From assembly GCA_964476505.1 (NCBI GenBank), contig CAYZAW010000065.1, positions 1 to 8,129 on the forward strand: DNA of 8,129 nt, written 5' to 3'. Positions 7,086-8,129 of the stretch are shown here, one piece after another. Within the stretch, counting starts at the first letter, position 1; each line of letters begins with the position of its first letter. The notes below the pieces were generated by a model. That model worked only from the letters and a program-made list of their open reading frames with translations, made no database searches and was not told where the DNA came from. The translations under genes were made by a program, and so were the position numbers. The DNA is from CAYZAW01 sp964476505. GTDB lineage: Bacteria; Bacillota; Clostridia; Christensenellales; CAG-138.

Positions 7086-8085
7086 TTGCGTATACCTCCT
7101 TCAGCTCTTCTACCGCCTTCAGGCAGCGATAAGTACGGTTCTCCTCACAGGTTTTCAAGCCGATGGCGTTTACCTTGCACTCACTGGTGGCATATTTGCA
7201 GCGTGCTGCAAAGCGGCAGCCGGCCGGGGGCTTTTTCAGGTTTGGCGGAGTGCCGGGAATAGCGGTGAGCTTGTTGTTTCTGGTACCGGATTCCGGCACG
7301 ATGATGGAGCCCATCAAGCCCTTGGAGTAGGGATGGATGGGGTCGAACACCATCTGCTTTGCAGAACCGCTTTCCACGATTTGCCCGGCGTACATGACCA
7401 TGATGTCGTCCGTAACGTTATACAGCAGCGGCAGCTCATGGGTGATGAATATCATGGACTTGATGTAGCCCTTATCCATCAGATCCCGCAGCATTTTTAT
7501 GACCATTTTCTGGCTGGTAACATCCAGTGCGCTGGAGGGTTCGTCTGCGATCAACACCTTGGGCGAGAGGATGGTGGAGATAGCGATAACGGTGCGCTGC
7601 TTCATGCCGCCGGATAATTCCACGGCATGCTTTTGCAGCACTTCCTCCGGCAAGCCTAAGATACGGAAGCGTTCCTTGGCTTGCTCATAGATTTCCGCCT
7701 TGGTAGCCTTGGGGTCGTGCGCCCGGATTACGTCCTCCACAAAGCGAATGATTTTTTGCGTGGGGTTCAGCGCGTTCATGGCAGCCTGCGGAATGTAGGC
7801 GATCTCGCTTCCCAGCACGTTTTTACGAACGGTATCCGGGTCCATGCCGGAGATGTTCTGCCCGTCGATGATGATGTCGCCGCTCATGTAATGCAGGGGC
7901 GCAAAGTAATATCCCATCAGGCTCAGCGCCAGTGTGGATTTACCGCAGCCGCTTTCACCGGCGATTCCCAGAGACTTACCTTCTTCGATTTTTAGGGACA
8001 CGCCGTCAACGGCGTAAACGTCCTCATGAAACCGGGTGATGTATTTTGTTGAGAGGTTCCGAACCTCAAGCATTGTCTTTCCCAT
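7072..8085 (-). CDS. oppD: ABC transporter ATP-binding protein, OppD/DppD family (oligopeptide or oligosaccharide importer)
   Basis: A 337-residue cytoplasmic ATPase that, with the OppF-like partner, powers a membrane importer of the Opp/Dpp family. Visible motifs: Walker A GESGCGKST (43-51), Q-loop Gln100, signature LSGGMKQR (157-164), Walker B VLIADEP (177-183) and switch His216. The C-terminal oligopeptide-transporter extension begins near 248 (PIHPYSKGL). It contains a cysteine set (C290, C296, C303, C321) matching the motif reported to hold a 4Fe-4S cluster in some DppD/OppD proteins. Length is normal for the family. The ATG at 8085 is preceded by AGGAGG at 6 nt, which favours it over Met5. 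The gene follows the permease directly and overlaps the next ATPase gene by 14 nt. The family label says 'peptide', but the downstream genes are all for beta-glucoside breakdown, so the substrate is inferred to be beta-gluco-oligosaccharides. Confidence 0.93.
   Translation of the reverse strand: MGKTMLEVRNLSTKYITRFHEDVYAVDGVSLKIEEGKSLGIAGESGCGKSTLALSLMGYYFAPLHYMSGDIIIDGQNISGMDPDTVRKNVLGSEIAYIPQAAMNALNPTQKIIRFVEDVIRAHDPKATKAEIYEQAKERFRILGLPEEVLQKHAVELSGGMKQRTVIAISTILSPKVLIADEPSSALDVTSQKMVIKMLRDLMDKGYIKSMIFITHELPLLYNVTDDIMVMYAGQIVESGSAKQMVFDPIHPYSKGLMGSIIVPESGTRNNKLTAIPGTPPNLKKPPAGCRFAARCKYATSECKVNAIGLKTCEENRTYRCLKAVEELKEVYASEQQ
7095..7100 (-). promoter_or_regulatory. Shine-Dalgarno site of the oppF-like gene, supports a GTG start
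   Basis: AGGAGG followed by TATACGCAA and then GTG at 7085, a 9-nt spacing. The site lies inside the last codons of oppD. An ATG at 7075 that overlaps the oppD TGA is in another frame, and the ATG at 7028 has no such site, so GTG is the best start. Confidence 0.85.
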
Positions 8086-8091
8086 ATTCGG

Positions 8092-8097
8092 CCTCCT
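8092..8097 (-). promoter_or_regulatory. Shine-Dalgarno site of the oppD-like gene
   Basis: AGGAGG on the minus strand, 6 nt before the ATG at 8085. It overlaps the TAG stop of the upstream permease (TAGGAGG), so a ribosome ending the permease sits on the next start site. This decides the oppD start in favour of the first Met. Confidence 0.9.
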
Positions 8098-8129
8098 AGT
8101 CTCTCAGCGTGGGATTGAATACCTGATCG
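8096..8129 (-). CDS. oppC: C-terminal end of an Opp/Dpp-type ABC transporter permease (OppC-like), cut by the window edge
   Basis: Only the last ten codons and a TAG stop are in the window. Reading the minus strand in the frame that ends at 8098-8096 gives DQVFNPTLRD and then stop. Endings of the type 'D..NP.LR' are common at the C-terminus of the second permease (OppC/DppC) of oligopeptide-family importers, and this is the gene normally found just before oppD. The stop codon overlaps the AGGAGG of the next gene (TAGGAGG), so the two are in one transcript and translation is probably coupled. The call rests on ten residues plus gene order; the rest of the protein, including its membrane segments, lies outside. 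A different short-tailed membrane protein cannot be excluded from this fragment alone. Confidence 0.7.
   Translation of the reverse strand, partial: DQVFNPTLRD

Noticed and set aside
1..8129. CRISPR arrays, tRNA or rRNA genes, insertion sequences, attachment sites.
   Set aside because: No spaced repeats, cloverleaf, transposase or terminal repeats were seen on reading both strands; the window is almost entirely coding.

Overview
The window is one tightly packed, single-strand operon segment (every gene on the minus strand). Read in transcription order from the right edge, it encodes the last residues of an Opp/Dpp-type ABC permease, two Opp-type ABC ATPases (OppD-like, then OppF-like), a family GH3 beta-glucosidase, a family GH94 cellobiose phosphorylase and a family GH1 beta-glucosidase. 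Almost every base is coding. Spacers are short (11 nt, 75 nt) or replaced by overlaps (14 nt, 4 nt), and each gene has a clear Shine-Dalgarno sequence.

The organism is most likely a Gram-positive anaerobe of the Clostridia type. The reasons are strong GGAGG-like ribosome binding sites before every gene, a fairly balanced GC content, cytoplasmic glycosidases without signal peptides, and a GH3 enzyme with the helical C-terminal tail I associate with Firmicutes. No ribosomal or other phylogenetic marker is present, so this is an inference and cannot be taken to genus.

Layout: 8096-8129 is the 3' end of an OppC/DppC-like permease; 7072-8085 is OppD-like; 6225-7085 is OppF-like with a GTG start; 3943-6213 is GH3; 3868-3942 is a 75-nt spacer holding a perfect 11-bp GC-rich hairpin; 1447-3867 is GH94; 107-1450 is GH1; 1-106 is non-coding, with a weak terminator candidate for the operon and a promoter-like sequence facing back into GH1.

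How the genes fit together: the importer, although of the 'peptide' family by sequence, sits beside three beta-glucoside-degrading enzymes. It is therefore most simply read as an importer of cellobiose, cellodextrins or mixed beta-gluco-oligosaccharides, as known for Opp-family transporters in Thermotoga. Inside the cell, GH3 and GH1 would release glucose from oligosaccharides and beta-glucosides, while GH94 would split cellobiose with phosphate into glucose 1-phosphate and glucose, saving ATP. The GH1 carries the FEW motif of enzymes acting on unphosphorylated sugars, which fits ABC rather than PTS uptake. The binding protein, the first permease, the main promoter and any regulator lie outside the window to the right.

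This is a coherent catabolic operon and not an obviously new system. The points worth a second look are the transporter's specificity, the intercistronic hairpin, the promoter-like antisense signal, and some active-site variants.
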